From contig NZ_JAJONE010000001.1 of assembly GCF_024700075.1 (NCBI RefSeq), positions 1,364,001 through 1,428,000 of the forward strand: 64,000 nucleotides of DNA, read 5' to 3'. Origin of the DNA: Hymenobacter sp. J193. Lineage in GTDB: Bacteria > Bacteroidota > Bacteroidia > Cytophagales > Hymenobacteraceae. Shown here in pieces: positions 26,026-34,899 of this stretch. Position numbers and translations under genes: made by a program. The notes under the pieces were generated by a model. It had not been told where the DNA came from, made no database searches, and saw nothing but the letters and a program-made list of their open reading frames with translations. Every line of letters starts with the position of its first letter. Within the stretch, counting starts at the first letter, position 1.

Positions 26026-27696
26026 ATGGCTAACGGCTTTTTCAACGTCCCCACCCCGATCAACGAGCCGGTGAAGGGCTACGCGCCCAACTCCCCCGAG
26101 CGCACCGAGCTGCTCAAGACGCTCAAGGAGCTCAAGCAGCAGGAGCGCGACATTCCCATGCACATCGGCGGCCAGGAAGTGCGCACGGGCAACACCCAGC
26201 GCATCAGCTCGCCTCACGACCACCAGCATACCCTCGGCCACTTCCACGAAGGCGACGCCTCGCACGTGCAGCAGGCCATTGATGCCGCCCTGGCTGCCCG
26301 CCCGCAGTGGGCCGAGCTGCCCTGGGAGCAGCGCGCCGCCATCTTCCTGAAAGCGGCTGAGCTGCTGGCCGGCCCCTACCGCGCCCGCCTGAACGCGGCC
26401 ACCATGCTGGGCCAAAGCAAAAACTGCTTCCAGGCCGAAATTGACGCCGCTTGTGAGCTGATTGACTTTTTTCGCTTCAACGTGCACTTCATGCAGGAGC
26501 TGTACCGGCAGCAGCCCCAGAGCCAGCCCGGCATGTGGAACCGCCTGGAGCACCGCCCGCTCGAAGGCTTCGTGTTTGCCCTCACGCCCTTCAACTTCAC
26601 GTCTATTGCCGCCAACCTGCCGGCCTCGGCGGCTATGATGGGCAACGTGGTGGTGTGGAAGCCCGCCAACACCCAGATCTACTCGGCCCAGGTGCTGATG
26701 GAGCTGTTTGAAGAGGCCGGCGTACCGGCCGGGGTTATCAACCTGGTGTACGTGGACGGCCCCACCGCCGGCGACGTTATCTTCTCCCACCCCGATTTTG
26801 CCGGCATTCACTTCACCGGCTCTACGGGCGTGTTCCAGCACATCTGGCAAACGATTGGCCAGAACATCAAGCGCTACAAGAGCTACCCGCGCATCGTGGG
26901 CGAAACCGGCGGCAAGGACTTTATCGTGGCGCACCCCTCGGCCCATGCCAAGTCGGTGGCCGTAGGCATCAGCCGGGGCGCGTTTGAGTACCAGGGCCAG
27001 AAGTGCTCGGCGGCTTCGCGGGTGTACCTGCCAAGCAACCTGGCCGACGAAATTCTGGGCTACGTGAAGGAAGACCTGGCCTCGTTTAAGATGGGCGACG
27101 TGGAGGAATTCTCAAACTTCATCAACGCCGTTATCAGCGAAGCTTCCTTCGATAAGCTGGCCAAGTACATCGACGGGGCCAAGGCCGACCCGGACGCCGA
27201 AATTGTGGCGGGCGGCAACTACGATAAGTCGAAAGGCTACTTCATTGAGCCCACCGTCATCGTCACGAAAGACCCCAAGTACGTGACCATGTGCGAGGAG
27301 CTGTTCGGCCCCGTCGTGACGGTACACGTGTACGAGGCCGACCAGTTTGAGCAGACACTGGAGCTGGTGGATAGCACCTCGCCCTACGCCCTCACCGGCG
27401 CCATTTTCGCCCAGGACCGTTACGCCATCGACCTGGCCTCGAAGAAGCTGGTGCAGGCCGCCGGCAACTTCTACATCAACGACAAGCCCACCGGCGCCGT
27501 GGTTGGTCAGCAGCCTTTCGGCGGGGCTCGTGCCTCCGGCACCAACGACAAGGCCGGCTCCCCGCTGAACCTGCTGCGCTGGGTGTCGCCGCGCGCCATC
27601 AAGGAAACCTTCGTGCCTGTGACGGACTACCGCTACCCCTTCCTGGGCGTGCAGAACGGCGAAAACCTGAACGTGACCGGGCAGGGCGGATTCTAA
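26026..27696 (+). CDS. pruA: L-glutamate gamma-semialdehyde (P5C) dehydrogenase
   Basis: A cytoplasmic aldehyde dehydrogenase of 556 residues that oxidises glutamate gamma-semialdehyde from proline breakdown to glutamate with NAD. Key parts: FALTPFNFTSIAANLP, the cofactor loop IHFTGSTGVF, the general base E293 in GETGGKDF, and the catalytic cysteine C327 in YQGQKCSAASRVY. The C-terminus has the PFGGARASGTNDKAG segment specific to this branch. It stands alone without a PutA-type proline dehydrogenase domain; the partner enzyme must be elsewhere. A perfect palindromic terminator follows 18 bases after the stop. Confidence 0.94.
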   Translation: MANGFFNVPTPINEPVKGYAPNSPERTELLKTLKELKQQERDIPMHIGGQEVRTGNTQRISSPHDHQHTLGHFHEGDASHVQQAIDAALAARPQWAELPWEQRAAIFLKAAELLAGPYRARLNAATMLGQSKNCFQAEIDAACELIDFFRFNVHFMQELYRQQPQSQPGMWNRLEHRPLEGFVFALTPFNFTSIAANLPASAAMMGNVVVWKPANTQIYSAQVLMELFEEAGVPAGVINLVYVDGPTAGDVIFSHPDFAGIHFTGSTGVFQHIWQTIGQNIKRYKSYPRIVGETGGKDFIVAHPSAHAKSVAVGISRGAFEYQGQKCSAASRVYLPSNLADEILGYVKEDLASFKMGDVEEFSNFINAVISEASFDKLAKYIDGAKADPDAEIVAGGNYDKSKGYFIEPTVIVTKDPKYVTMCEELFGPVVTVHVYEADQFEQTLELVDSTSPYALTGAIFAQDRYAIDLASKKLVQAAGNFYINDKPTGAVVGQQPFGGARASGTNDKAGSPLNLLRWVSPRAIKETFVPVTDYRYPFLGVQNGENLNVTGQGGF

Positions 27697-27714
27697 GCTG
27701 TTCAAGTAATTCAT

Positions 27715-27750
27715 AAAAAGGCCGCTCCGGAATTCCGGAGCGGCCTTTTT
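27715..27750 (+). terminator. Perfect 36-base palindromic terminator between pruA and the chitinase gene
   Basis: AAAAAGGCCGCTCCGGAATT and the following bases form a perfect palindrome centred on GGAATTCC and ending in T5 on both strands. It lies between two convergent genes and should serve both. Confidence 0.9.
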
Positions 27751-27775
27751 ATTGTTGAGTTTAACTTACCAGTTT

Positions 27776-30340
27776 TTACTCGGCCAGGATGCGCTGAACT
27801 GAGGTTTTTCCATCGGCCACCACCTGCACCAGCAGGATGCCCCGGACATGTGCAGGCAGGGTGAAATCTGCCTGGCTCACGCCGCGGAAGGAATACGCGC
27901 CCACTCTGCGCCCGGTCAGGTCGGAGAGCAGCACGTCTACCGTCTGGTATTTGGCGCCCAGCTTGAGGCTGAGTCGGTTGCCAGCTACCGCCGGGTTGGG
28001 GAATAAGCCCAGCGCCGTTTGGCGGCTAACCGCCGGCTGGTCGCTCAGCGCCGTACGGGCGGCGGGCAGCGCTTTAAGGAAGTTGCTGTTGCTGATGACA
28101 AAGGAGTTGCTGTTCTGGAAGGTGTCCCAGTTGATGGACCACGCCATAATGCCGCGCAGCCCCGGGTGCTTGCTGTTCACCTGATTGAAGGCCTGCTGCA
28201 GGCTGGCATTCGAAATCTGCCCGCTGCCCGCAGCGCCCTGCGAGGAAGGCACGGCAATGACAACCTGATCGGGGCGCAGACCGGTGAAGAAGGGGCCGGT
28301 GTCGCTGCCTACGGTGAAGCCTTCGATAGTCATATTGGTCATGGCCACGATGCCTTCCACGGTTCCCATCGAGTACATCACCCCGTCGTTGCCCTTCATC
28401 TGGGCGGAGTTGTAGAGCTGGGTCTGCACGTAGGTGGTCCGGTCGCGCAGGGCCTGAATCATGGGCAGGTACACGCCGCTGCGGGTATCAACAAAGCTGT
28501 TGGTGCCGCCGTACCACTGGTGCGCCATCGGGAAGTAGAACGTTTCGGGCGCCCACGACAAGATAAACGTCGATGGATAGGCAGTGACAATCTGCCGGAT
28601 AGCCGAAATCATGTTGACAACCTTGGGCGAAGTCGGGTTCTTGAAATCCGGGTCGGCGCCGCCGTTGAACTGCACCGAGGACTGCTCCAGATCGATGTCG
28701 ATGCCATCGAAGCCGTACTCATTCACAAAGCTCTTGATGTCGTTTACAAACTGGTTGACGGCCGTGGTGGAGCCAAGGGAGAAATAGCCTTCGTAGCCGC
28801 CGATAGACAGCACCACTTTCTTGCCCTGGCTTTGCAGCAGCTTCACGTCGGCCTTGAAAGCGGCCGGCGTATAGTCAGCCGGGCCGCCCAGCACGAACTT
28901 CATGCGGCCATCGGTGCTGCCGGCGGCTATGGGCTCGGTAAAGGAAATATTGATAACATCCCAGCCCGGATGCACGTCGCGCAGCTTGATGAAGGGCACC
29001 CCGCCACCGAAGTTGTGCCAGTAGCCCGACATAATGCGCTTGGGCAGGCCGGTAATGGGAGGAGTGGTGCCATTGACCGTGATACTGACGGCAGCCGAAG
29101 TAGTGGTGAGGCCAGCGTTGTCGGTGGCTTTGGCCGTGAGGGTGTAGGTACCCGCGGCCACGCTGCCCCAGGTGTAGCTGTAGGGGGCCGTCAGGTCCTC
29201 GCCCAGCTTGGTGCTGCCGTTGAAGAATTCCACCTTCGCCACCGACACATTGTCGGTAGCATTGGCGGTGATAGTCACGCTGGCCGGTGCCGTGAACGTA
29301 GCGCCGTTGGCCGGCGCTGTAAGGCTGACTGTGGGCGGCGTATTCGTGGTGGTGCCGGCAGCGGCAAACCGGATCCAGTTAAGGTTGAAGCCCGGCGCTA
29401 CCGCGTACACGCGCAGGGTCTGGGCGCCGGCTGCCAGCGTAACCCGGGTTGCGGCCGTGGTAGTCCAGGTTTGCCAGCCGCCCGTAACGGGCACCGACGT
29501 GGTACCCAGCACCGTAGCGCCCGAGCGGAGCTGGACGCTGCTGGCCGTGTTGAGGCTGGCCACCCGGTAAGTGACGTCGTACTGCCCGGCGTTAGTCACG
29601 TTTACCGCGTAATCCATCCAGGAGCCAGCGGCAATGTAGCCCACGTTTTGGCCCCCGTTGATGTCAGTAGTAGTTTCCAGCTGGACGTTGTTGAACGCCG
29701 AGTACGTCTCAGCTTCAACCTGGCCTGGAATGGCCGTGCCGACGGGCGGGGCGGCGTTTACGGTAACCGTGGCGGCGGCAGAAGTAGTTGTCAGGCCGGC
29801 GTTATCGGTAGCTTTGGCCGTGAGGGTGTAGGTGCCCGCGGCCACGCCGCTCCAGGTGTAGCTGTAGGGGGCTGTCAGGTCCTCGCCCAGCTTGGTGGTG
29901 CCTCTGAAGAACTCCACCTTGGCTACTGATACATTGTCGGTAGCGTTGGCGCTCAGCGTGATATTGGCCGGCGCCGTGAACGTGGCGCCGTTAGCCGGCG
30001 CCGTAAGTCCGACCGTGGGTGGCGTATTCGTGGTGGTGCCGCCACAGGGGCCTACCAGCTTCCACACGCAGTCGGTACAGCTGGCCGTAGCGGGGTCTTC
30101 GCCCTGGGTCCACCACTTGGCGGTGTAGTTGTTGCCGTTGCGGGACACGGGGTTACCTACGGTGTACACCGTAGAAGCACCCCAGGCCGGGCTGCACGCG
30201 GTTTGCGCGGAGGCATTGCCGCCCATGCAAGCGAGTACAAAGAGCAGGAATGCAAAAAGCCGGTGGTTGCGCAGCCGCTTTAGTCGGCTGTCCGTCGTCC
30301 CGATTGTTTGGGGGTGTTTGGATTGATAAGCTGTTCTCAT
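27776..30340 (-). CDS. Secreted GH18 chitinase with CBM5/12, two Ig-like domains, CBM6 and a T9SS tail
   Basis: An exported 854-residue enzyme that should cut chitin outside the cell. In order: a long basic leader and signal peptide (FAFLLFVLACMGGNASAQ); a CBM5/12-type chitin-binding module (CSPAWGASTVYTVGNPVS); an Ig-like domain (VGLTAPANGATFTAPANITL); a CBM6-like module (GQVEAETYSAFNNVQLETTT, ending FNLNWIRF); a second nearly identical Ig-like domain; the GH18 barrel, with DGIDIDLEQ carrying the D-x-x-D-x-D-x-E motif and proton donor E552; and a type A T9SS sorting domain (GLFPNPAVAGNRLSLKLG to the end). I start at ATG 30340 because an earlier in-frame start would put 39 unlikely residues before the leader. 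Confidence 0.9.
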   Translation of the reverse strand: MRTAYQSKHPQTIGTTDSRLKRLRNHRLFAFLLFVLACMGGNASAQTACSPAWGASTVYTVGNPVSRNGNNYTAKWWTQGEDPATASCTDCVWKLVGPCGGTTTNTPPTVGLTAPANGATFTAPANITLSANATDNVSVAKVEFFRGTTKLGEDLTAPYSYTWSGVAAGTYTLTAKATDNAGLTTTSAAATVTVNAAPPVGTAIPGQVEAETYSAFNNVQLETTTDINGGQNVGYIAAGSWMDYAVNVTNAGQYDVTYRVASLNTASSVQLRSGATVLGTTSVPVTGGWQTWTTTAATRVTLAAGAQTLRVYAVAPGFNLNWIRFAAAGTTTNTPPTVSLTAPANGATFTAPASVTITANATDNVSVAKVEFFNGSTKLGEDLTAPYSYTWGSVAAGTYTLTAKATDNAGLTTTSAAVSITVNGTTPPITGLPKRIMSGYWHNFGGGVPFIKLRDVHPGWDVINISFTEPIAAGSTDGRMKFVLGGPADYTPAAFKADVKLLQSQGKKVVLSIGGYEGYFSLGSTTAVNQFVNDIKSFVNEYGFDGIDIDLEQSSVQFNGGADPDFKNPTSPKVVNMISAIRQIVTAYPSTFILSWAPETFYFPMAHQWYGGTNSFVDTRSGVYLPMIQALRDRTTYVQTQLYNSAQMKGNDGVMYSMGTVEGIVAMTNMTIEGFTVGSDTGPFFTGLRPDQVVIAVPSSQGAAGSGQISNASLQQAFNQVNSKHPGLRGIMAWSINWDTFQNSNSFVISNSNFLKALPAARTALSDQPAVSRQTALGLFPNPAVAGNRLSLKLGAKYQTVDVLLSDLTGRRVGAYSFRGVSQADFTLPAHVRGILLVQVVADGKTSVQRILAE

Positions 30341-30502
30341 GGTGGTTGTGGAAAAGGATGAAAGGAAGAGTAGTGGGAGTTGGGTCACCTGCCTCAGCCA
30401 GTAGAGCAACCGGGATGCGTGTGCGCCCACACCCAGCCGTAAGCTACTATTCATCATCCTAAAAACAACTACAAAAAAAATAAGCTAATTACAATCTCTA
30501 AC

Positions 30503-31102
30503 CTATTCTACCGGGGGCTGGGCCCGCATTGGCGTAATGTCTATTTCATCGTAAATATCCTGTACCCGCAGTGTGCTGGCCAGTTCCGGAATTTCGAGCT
30601 CATCCGTCAGCTCGCCCAGCGGGCTGAAGGACCAGACCCCACTTTGCTCGCGCCGGAACCACTCCACCAAGCAGGTATGCTGCGAAACCAGCAGGTAGTG
30701 CTGCAACGAAGGCAGCTGCCTGTACTGGTTGAATTTCCAGCTCCGGTCGTGGTCGGCCGTGGAAGGTGAGAGAATTTCGATGATGAGCACCGGATGGCGC
30801 ATAGTGCGCTGCTCCTTTACGTCCTCCGGGTGGCAGGTTACCAGTACATCTGGGTACGTGTAGTAGCGCCCTTCCTGTACAGCCAGTTGCATTCCCTCAT
30901 CATACACTCTGCAGCCACGGCCCCGCAAGGCAGTTCGCAAACTAATAACGCAGTTTTGCCGAATGGTATGATGTGCGGCCGAAGCTCCCGACATGGCATA
31001 CACTTCCCCATCAAAATACTCGTGCCGCTGCTCCGAAACTTCTTCCAGGGCCTGGTACTCTTCCAGGGTGTAGCGGTGGGGTGGGGTTTGGAGGTGAGCC
31101 AT
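30503..31102 (-). CDS. Uma2 family (DUF820) restriction-endonuclease-fold protein
   Basis: A 199-residue protein of the Uma2 family, which is expanded in cyanobacteria and some Bacteroidota. Family features are YTLEEYQALEEVSEQRHEYF and DGEVYAMSGAS at the N-terminus, YYTYPDVLVTC and HPVLIIEILSPSTADHDR in the middle, giving the PD-(D/E)xK-like D...E-x-L core, and WKFNQYRQLPSLQHYLLVSQ. Nuclease activity has not been shown for most members. I use the ATG at 31102. It is divergent from nuoA across a 60-base promoter region, with no sign of a functional link. Confidence 0.85.
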   Translation of the reverse strand: MAHLQTPPHRYTLEEYQALEEVSEQRHEYFDGEVYAMSGASAAHHTIRQNCVISLRTALRGRGCRVYDEGMQLAVQEGRYYTYPDVLVTCHPEDVKEQRTMRHPVLIIEILSPSTADHDRSWKFNQYRQLPSLQHYLLVSQHTCLVEWFRREQSGVWSFSPLGELTDELEIPELASTLRVQDIYDEIDITPMRAQPPVE

Positions 31103-31160
31103 ACTGCGCCAAGCTGTTTTGCTCAAATATACGCCATTCCCTCCCCTGCTTATCATAACC

Positions 31161-31191
31161 TTTGTTCCCAACCGGCTAGGCCCTACCTTTG
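31161..31191 (+). promoter_or_regulatory. Promoter of the nuoA-J operon
   Basis: TTTG at 31161-31164, a 19-base spacer and TACCTTTG at 31184-31191 fit the Bacteroidota consensus exactly. A start about seven bases downstream would coincide with an in-frame ATG at 31198, so a leaderless NuoA start is possible besides the ATG at 31234. Confidence 0.65.
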
Positions 31192-31233
31192 CCTCCCATG
31201 CCGTGTTTAAACGGCGTTTATTTGTCGCAGCCT

Positions 31234-31626
31234 ATGTTTCTTGCCGTTTCAACCAACTACCAGCCCCAGGACTTTCTGCCCATCATCGTGCAGTTTGTGC
31301 TGGCCATTGCCTTCGTAGCGTTTGCCATGGTGGTTTCGCACCTCGTGGGGCCGCGTCGCAAGAGCGTGGTGAAAGATGAAGCCTTTGAGTGCGGCATCGA
31401 GTCGGTGGGCAACGCCCGTACCCCGATTTCGGTGAAGTACTTTCTGACGGCCATCCTGTTCGTGCTGTTTGATGTGGAGGTTATCTTCATGTATCCCTGG
31501 GCCGTGAACTTCCGCGCCCTCGGCACCGAAGGCTTCATTCAGATGATAGTGTTTCTGGCGCTGCTGATGGCCGGCTTCGCCTACGTCATCAAAAAGGGGG
31601 TTCTGCGCTGGAACGAAGCCCGTTAA
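31234..31626 (+). CDS. nuoA: NADH-quinone oxidoreductase subunit A
   Basis: A small membrane subunit (130 residues, three helices) of complex I at the junction between the proton-pumping and peripheral arms. The family loop DEAFECGIESVGNARTPISV with its cysteine is near residue 50, and VLFDVEVIFMYPW in the second helix has the conserved acidic pair. I prefer the ATG at 31234; an ATG at 31198 would add 12 residues and would be leaderless relative to the promoter. It opens the nuoA-J block and is followed by nuoB after about 70 bases. Confidence 0.93.
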   Translation: MFLAVSTNYQPQDFLPIIVQFVLAIAFVAFAMVVSHLVGPRRKSVVKDEAFECGIESVGNARTPISVKYFLTAILFVLFDVEVIFMYPWAVNFRALGTEGFIQMIVFLALLMAGFAYVIKKGVLRWNEAR

Positions 31627-31697
31627 GCCAAACTTTTGCTTGCTAGCTGGTGTTGGCTGAAGTGGAGTAATTCCGCTTTCTAATCTGACCTTCTCTC

Positions 31698-32252
31698 ATG
31701 GATACTAGAGTTCCTGAAATCAAAATGGTGGAGGCCCCCGAGGGCCTGGAAGGAGCTGGCTTCTTCGCTACCTCGCTGGAGAAAGTGGTGGGCATGGCCC
31801 GCGCCAACTCGCTCTGGCCTTTGCCTTTCGCCACCTCCTGCTGCGGCATCGAGTTTATGGCCACCATGGGCTCCCGCTACGATATTTCCCGCTTCGGCTC
31901 GGAGCGCCCGTCCTTCTCGCCCCGGCAGGCCGATTTGCTGATGGTGATGGGTACAATCGCCAAGAAGATGGCGCCCATTGTAAAGCAGGTGTACGAGCAG
32001 ATGGCTGAGCCCCGCTGGGTGCTGGCCATGGGTGCCTGCGCCTGCTCCGGTGGCATTTTCGATACCTACTCTGTGCTGCAGGGCATCGACCGGATTATCC
32101 CGGTAGACGTGTATGTGCCCGGCTGCCCGCCCCGCCCCGAGCAAGTGCTCGACGGCCTGATGCGGGTGCAGGACTTGGCCCGTAATGAATCCCTCCGCCG
32201 CCGCAACTCGCCCGAGTACCAGGCCCTGCTGGCCTCTTACAACATCAAGTAA
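31698..32252 (+). CDS. nuoB: NADH-quinone oxidoreductase subunit B
   Basis: A peripheral complex I subunit of 184 residues that binds the terminal 4Fe-4S cluster N2, next to the quinone site. The ligands appear as the adjacent pair in [18 protein letters not shown], then MGACACSGG and [16 protein letters not shown]. It lies between nuoA and nuoC on one transcript. The spacer to nuoC is almost wholly an inverted repeat. Confidence 0.96.
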   Translation: MDTRVPEIKMVEAPEGLEGAGFFATSLEKVVGMARANSLWPLPFATSCCGIEFMATMGSRYDISRFGSERPSFSPRQADLLMVMGTIAKKMAPIVKQVYEQMAEPRWVLAMGACACSGGIFDTYSVLQGIDRIIPVDVYVPGCPPRPEQVLDGLMRVQDLARNESLRRRNSPEYQALLASYNIK

Positions 32253-32262
32253 GCAGCTTGTT

Positions 32263-32345
32263 TAGCGCTTAGATGGTAGAGCTTAGAACTCAGATTGTTC
32301 GGCTTTACTCACTTCTAGGCTCTACCATCTAAGCTCTAAGCTCTA
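32263..32345. repeat. Spacer hairpin between nuoB and nuoC
   Basis: GCTTAGATGGTAGAGCTTAG (32268 on) pairs with the near complement TAGGCTCTACCATCTAAGC (32316 on), one mismatch over 22 bases. The distal arm repeats CTAAGCTCT and ends five bases before the nuoC ATG. Confidence 0.8.
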
Positions 32346-32349
32346 TAAA

Positions 32350-32913
32350 ATGGCTGAACAGAACGAATCCATCCCGGCTCAGGAACAAGCTGCCGCGCAG
32401 GACCCGGCCGCGCAGAAAAATGCGCAGCTGCTGGCCCTGCTGCACCGCCTGTTCGGCGCCGATGCCTTCACTGATGTAGAGGAACCCTACGGTCTGCTGA
32501 CCGCCACCACCACCCGGGAACGGATTCACGACATTATTGCCGGCTTGCAGCAGGACCAGGAGCTGCAGCTCAACTTCCTGACTACTATGTGCGGCATGCA
32601 CTGGCCCGAAAAGGAAGGCCAGGAGTTGGGCATGGTGTATCACCTGCACAGCCTGGTGCACAACGTACGGCTGCGGCTGAAGATCTTCTTCCCCATTGCC
32701 GACCCGGTAGTGCCCACCCTGACTGACCTCTACTCCACCGCCAACTGGATGGAGCGTGAGGCCTTCGATTTCTTCGGCATCATCTTCCCTGGTCACCCCA
32801 ACCTCATCCGCATCCTGAATGTGGAGGACATGGACTACCACCCCATGCGCCGGGAGTACGCCCTGGAAGATGGCACCCGCGAAGACAAAACCGACCTGTT
32901 CTTCGGACGATAA
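32350..32913 (+). CDS. nuoC: NADH-quinone oxidoreductase subunit C
   Basis: The 30-kDa peripheral subunit of complex I, 187 residues, in the connecting arm beside NuoB and NuoD. The signature is STANWMEREAFDFFGIIF followed by PGHPNLIRIL. It is separate from NuoD, unlike the NuoCD fusion of E. coli. The first 25 residues are an Ala/Gln-rich extension (IPAQEQAAAQDPAAQ) that is probably disordered. Its ATG directly follows an inverted-repeat spacer. Confidence 0.95.
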   Translation: MAEQNESIPAQEQAAAQDPAAQKNAQLLALLHRLFGADAFTDVEEPYGLLTATTTRERIHDIIAGLQQDQELQLNFLTTMCGMHWPEKEGQELGMVYHLHSLVHNVRLRLKIFFPIADPVVPTLTDLYSTANWMEREAFDFFGIIFPGHPNLIRILNVEDMDYHPMRREYALEDGTREDKTDLFFGR

Positions 32914-32915
32914 TT

Positions 32916-33013
32916 TTTAGAACTTAGAAATGAGAGCCTAGAACGTAGACTGTTCTTGTTTTCAGACCTCTTTCTCAAACTTCCAAGCTCTAAGTTCTAG
33001 GCTCTAAGCTCTG
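32916..33013. repeat. Spacer hairpin between nuoC and nuoD
   Basis: The proximal arm TTTTAGAACTTAGAAATGAG (32916 on) continues AGCCTAGAACGTAGAC; the distal arm CCAAGCTCTAAGTTCTAGGC (32983 on) continues TCTAAGCTCTG. They are imperfect inverted repeats. The element fills the space between the nuoC stop and the nuoD start. Confidence 0.8.
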
Positions 33014-33018
33014 AAAAA

Positions 33019-34287
33019 ATGGCAGTAAACGACACGCTGGAAGGCACCCATAAGATTATTGAAGAAGCCCGCGAGCAGCAGCCCCGGATCAATCCGCTGG
33101 CGCCTACCGTGAACGACTTCAACCAGGAGCTAACCACGCTGAACCTGGGGCCGACCCACCCCGCTACCCACGGCATCTTCCAGAACATTCTGCAGATGGA
33201 TGGGGAGCGGATTATTTCGGGCGTACCCACTATCGGCTACATTCACCGCGCCTTCGAGAAGATTGCCGAACGCCGGCCCTTCTACCAGATTACGCCCCTG
33301 ACGGACCGGATGAACTACTGTTCGTCGCCCATCAACAACATGGGTTGGCATATGACGGTGGAGAAGCTGCTCGGCGTGGAAGTACCTAAGCGTGCCCAGT
33401 ACATGCGCGTGATTCTGATGGAGCTGGCCCGCATTACGGACCACCTGATCTGCAACGGCATTCTGGGCGTGGATACCGGCGCTTTCACCGGCTTCCTCTA
33501 CCTGATGGATGAGCGGGAGAAGGTGTATGAAATCTACGAGGAAGTAAGCGGCGCCCGCCTCACCACCAACATGGGCCGCGTGGGTGGTATGGAGCGCGAC
33601 TTCACGCCGGTAGCTTTGCAAAAGCTGCGGACCTGGCTGAAAACCTTCCCGGCCGTTATGCAGGAGTTTGAGAAGATGTTCAACCGCAACCGCATCTTCA
33701 TGGACCGCGTGGTGGACGTAGGCGGCATTTCGGCTGAGCGCGCCCTGAACTACGGCTTCACCGGCCCCAACCTGCGCGCCGCCGGCGTCGACTACGACGT
33801 GCGGGTAATGAATCCCTATTCCAGCTACCAGGATTTCGACTTTGAAATTCCGGTGGGCACCAAGGGCGACACCTACGACCGGTTTATGGTGCGCAACGAG
33901 GAAATCTGGCAGAGCCTGCGCATCATCAATCAGGCCCTGGAAAACCTGCCCGAAGGCCCTTACCACGCCGATGCACCGCACTACTACCTGCCGCCCAAGC
34001 AGGCCGTGTACAAGAACATGGAAGCCCTCATCTATCACTTCAAGATTGTGATGGGCGAGATTGAGGCGCCGGTTGGCGAAGTCTACCACTCGGTGGAAGG
34101 CGGCAACGGTGAGTTGGGCTTTTACCTGGTTTCCGATGGAGGCCGCACACCCTACCGCCTGCACTTCCGCCGCCCCTGCTTCATCTACTACCAGGCCTAC
34201 ACCGAAATGGTAGTAGGCCAGACCCTCTCCGACGCCATCGTGACGCTGTCGTCGATGAACGTAATTGCCGGGGAGCTGGACGCGTAG
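33019..34287 (+). CDS. nuoD: NADH-quinone oxidoreductase subunit D
   Basis: The 49-kDa subunit of complex I, 422 residues, related to [NiFe] hydrogenase large subunits and forming the quinone pocket with NuoB. Signatures: LNLGPTHPATHGIFQNILQM near residue 42, IGYIHRAFEKIAERRPF, and TTNMGRVGGMERDF. The C-terminus GGRTPYRLHFRRPCF is family-typical. The stop is 23 bases before the nuoE start. The region before the ATG is a spacer hairpin. Confidence 0.96.
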   Translation: MAVNDTLEGTHKIIEEAREQQPRINPLAPTVNDFNQELTTLNLGPTHPATHGIFQNILQMDGERIISGVPTIGYIHRAFEKIAERRPFYQITPLTDRMNYCSSPINNMGWHMTVEKLLGVEVPKRAQYMRVILMELARITDHLICNGILGVDTGAFTGFLYLMDEREKVYEIYEEVSGARLTTNMGRVGGMERDFTPVALQKLRTWLKTFPAVMQEFEKMFNRNRIFMDRVVDVGGISAERALNYGFTGPNLRAAGVDYDVRVMNPYSSYQDFDFEIPVGTKGDTYDRFMVRNEEIWQSLRIINQALENLPEGPYHADAPHYYLPPKQAVYKNMEALIYHFKIVMGEIEAPVGEVYHSVEGGNGELGFYLVSDGGRTPYRLHFRRPCFIYYQAYTEMVVGQTLSDAIVTLSSMNVIAGELDA

Positions 34288-34309
34288 TTTTTTGCTGAAT
34301 TTGACTTCT

Positions 34310-34879
34310 ATGGAGACGACTACCGTCAAGCCACAATTTTCTGAAGCCGCACAGGCTGAAATCAAGCGTCTGCTCACCCATTACCCCGACGACCGGCGCA
34401 AGTCGGCCCTGCTACCGATCCTGCACATTGCCCAGGCCGAATTCGGTGGCTGGGTTAGCCCCGAAGTGCAGGACCTGGTAGCCGAGGTCATTGGTATCAA
34501 GCCGATTGAGGTGTACGAGGTTTCGTCCTTCTACACCATGTTCAACCTGAAGCCGGTAGGCAAGCACGTGCTGGAAATATGCCGCACGGGTCCCTGCATG
34601 CTGCGCGGCTCCGACGAGCTGACGGCCCATCTGGAGCGCATTACCGGCGCCAAAGTAGCTGGCCCCGCTTCGGCAGACGGCCTATTTACCCTGAAAGAAG
34701 TGGAGTGCCTGGCGGCGTGCGGCTTTGCGCCCATCGTGCAGGTGCGCGAGAAATACTACGAGCAGCTGGATACGCCGGAAGCCGTGGATGCCATGCTTAC
34801 GGAGCTGCGCAACCAGGTACACCGCCCGGCTCTGCCTTGGGAAGAAACCGGCCTGCCGAACGCAGTGGCCAACAACTAA
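34310..34879 (+). CDS. nuoE: NADH-quinone oxidoreductase subunit E
   Basis: The 24-kDa thioredoxin-fold subunit of the NADH dehydrogenase module, 189 residues, carrying a [2Fe-2S] cluster. Ligand cysteines are in EICRTGPCMLRG and VECLAACGFAP. The helical N-terminal part (RRKSALLPILHIAQAEFGGW) matches the family. I chose the ATG at 34310; an upstream in-frame start overlaps nuoD with no similarity. It forms the electron input module with NuoF. Confidence 0.95.
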   Translation: METTTVKPQFSEAAQAEIKRLLTHYPDDRRKSALLPILHIAQAEFGGWVSPEVQDLVAEVIGIKPIEVYEVSSFYTMFNLKPVGKHVLEICRTGPCMLRGSDELTAHLERITGAKVAGPASADGLFTLKEVECLAACGFAPIVQVREKYYEQLDTPEAVDAMLTELRNQVHRPALPWEETGLPNAVANN

Positions 34880-34899
34880 CGTCTTTCAGCTCTGAACCT

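Noticed and set aside
28019..29929. A 636-codon open frame antisense to the chitinase gene
   Set aside because: It repeats where the chitinase Ig domains repeat, so it is a shadow of that gene.
30503..31102. Uma2 protein as part of a restriction or defence system
   Set aside because: No methylase, helicase or other defence gene is adjacent; family membership alone does not support that.
33130..34377. A 415-codon open frame antisense to nuoD
   Set aside because: No domain and complete overlap with a certain complex I gene.
34579..34899. N-terminal extension of nuoF overlapping nuoE
   Set aside because: The extra 107 codons lie inside nuoE in another frame and have no similarity to NuoF.
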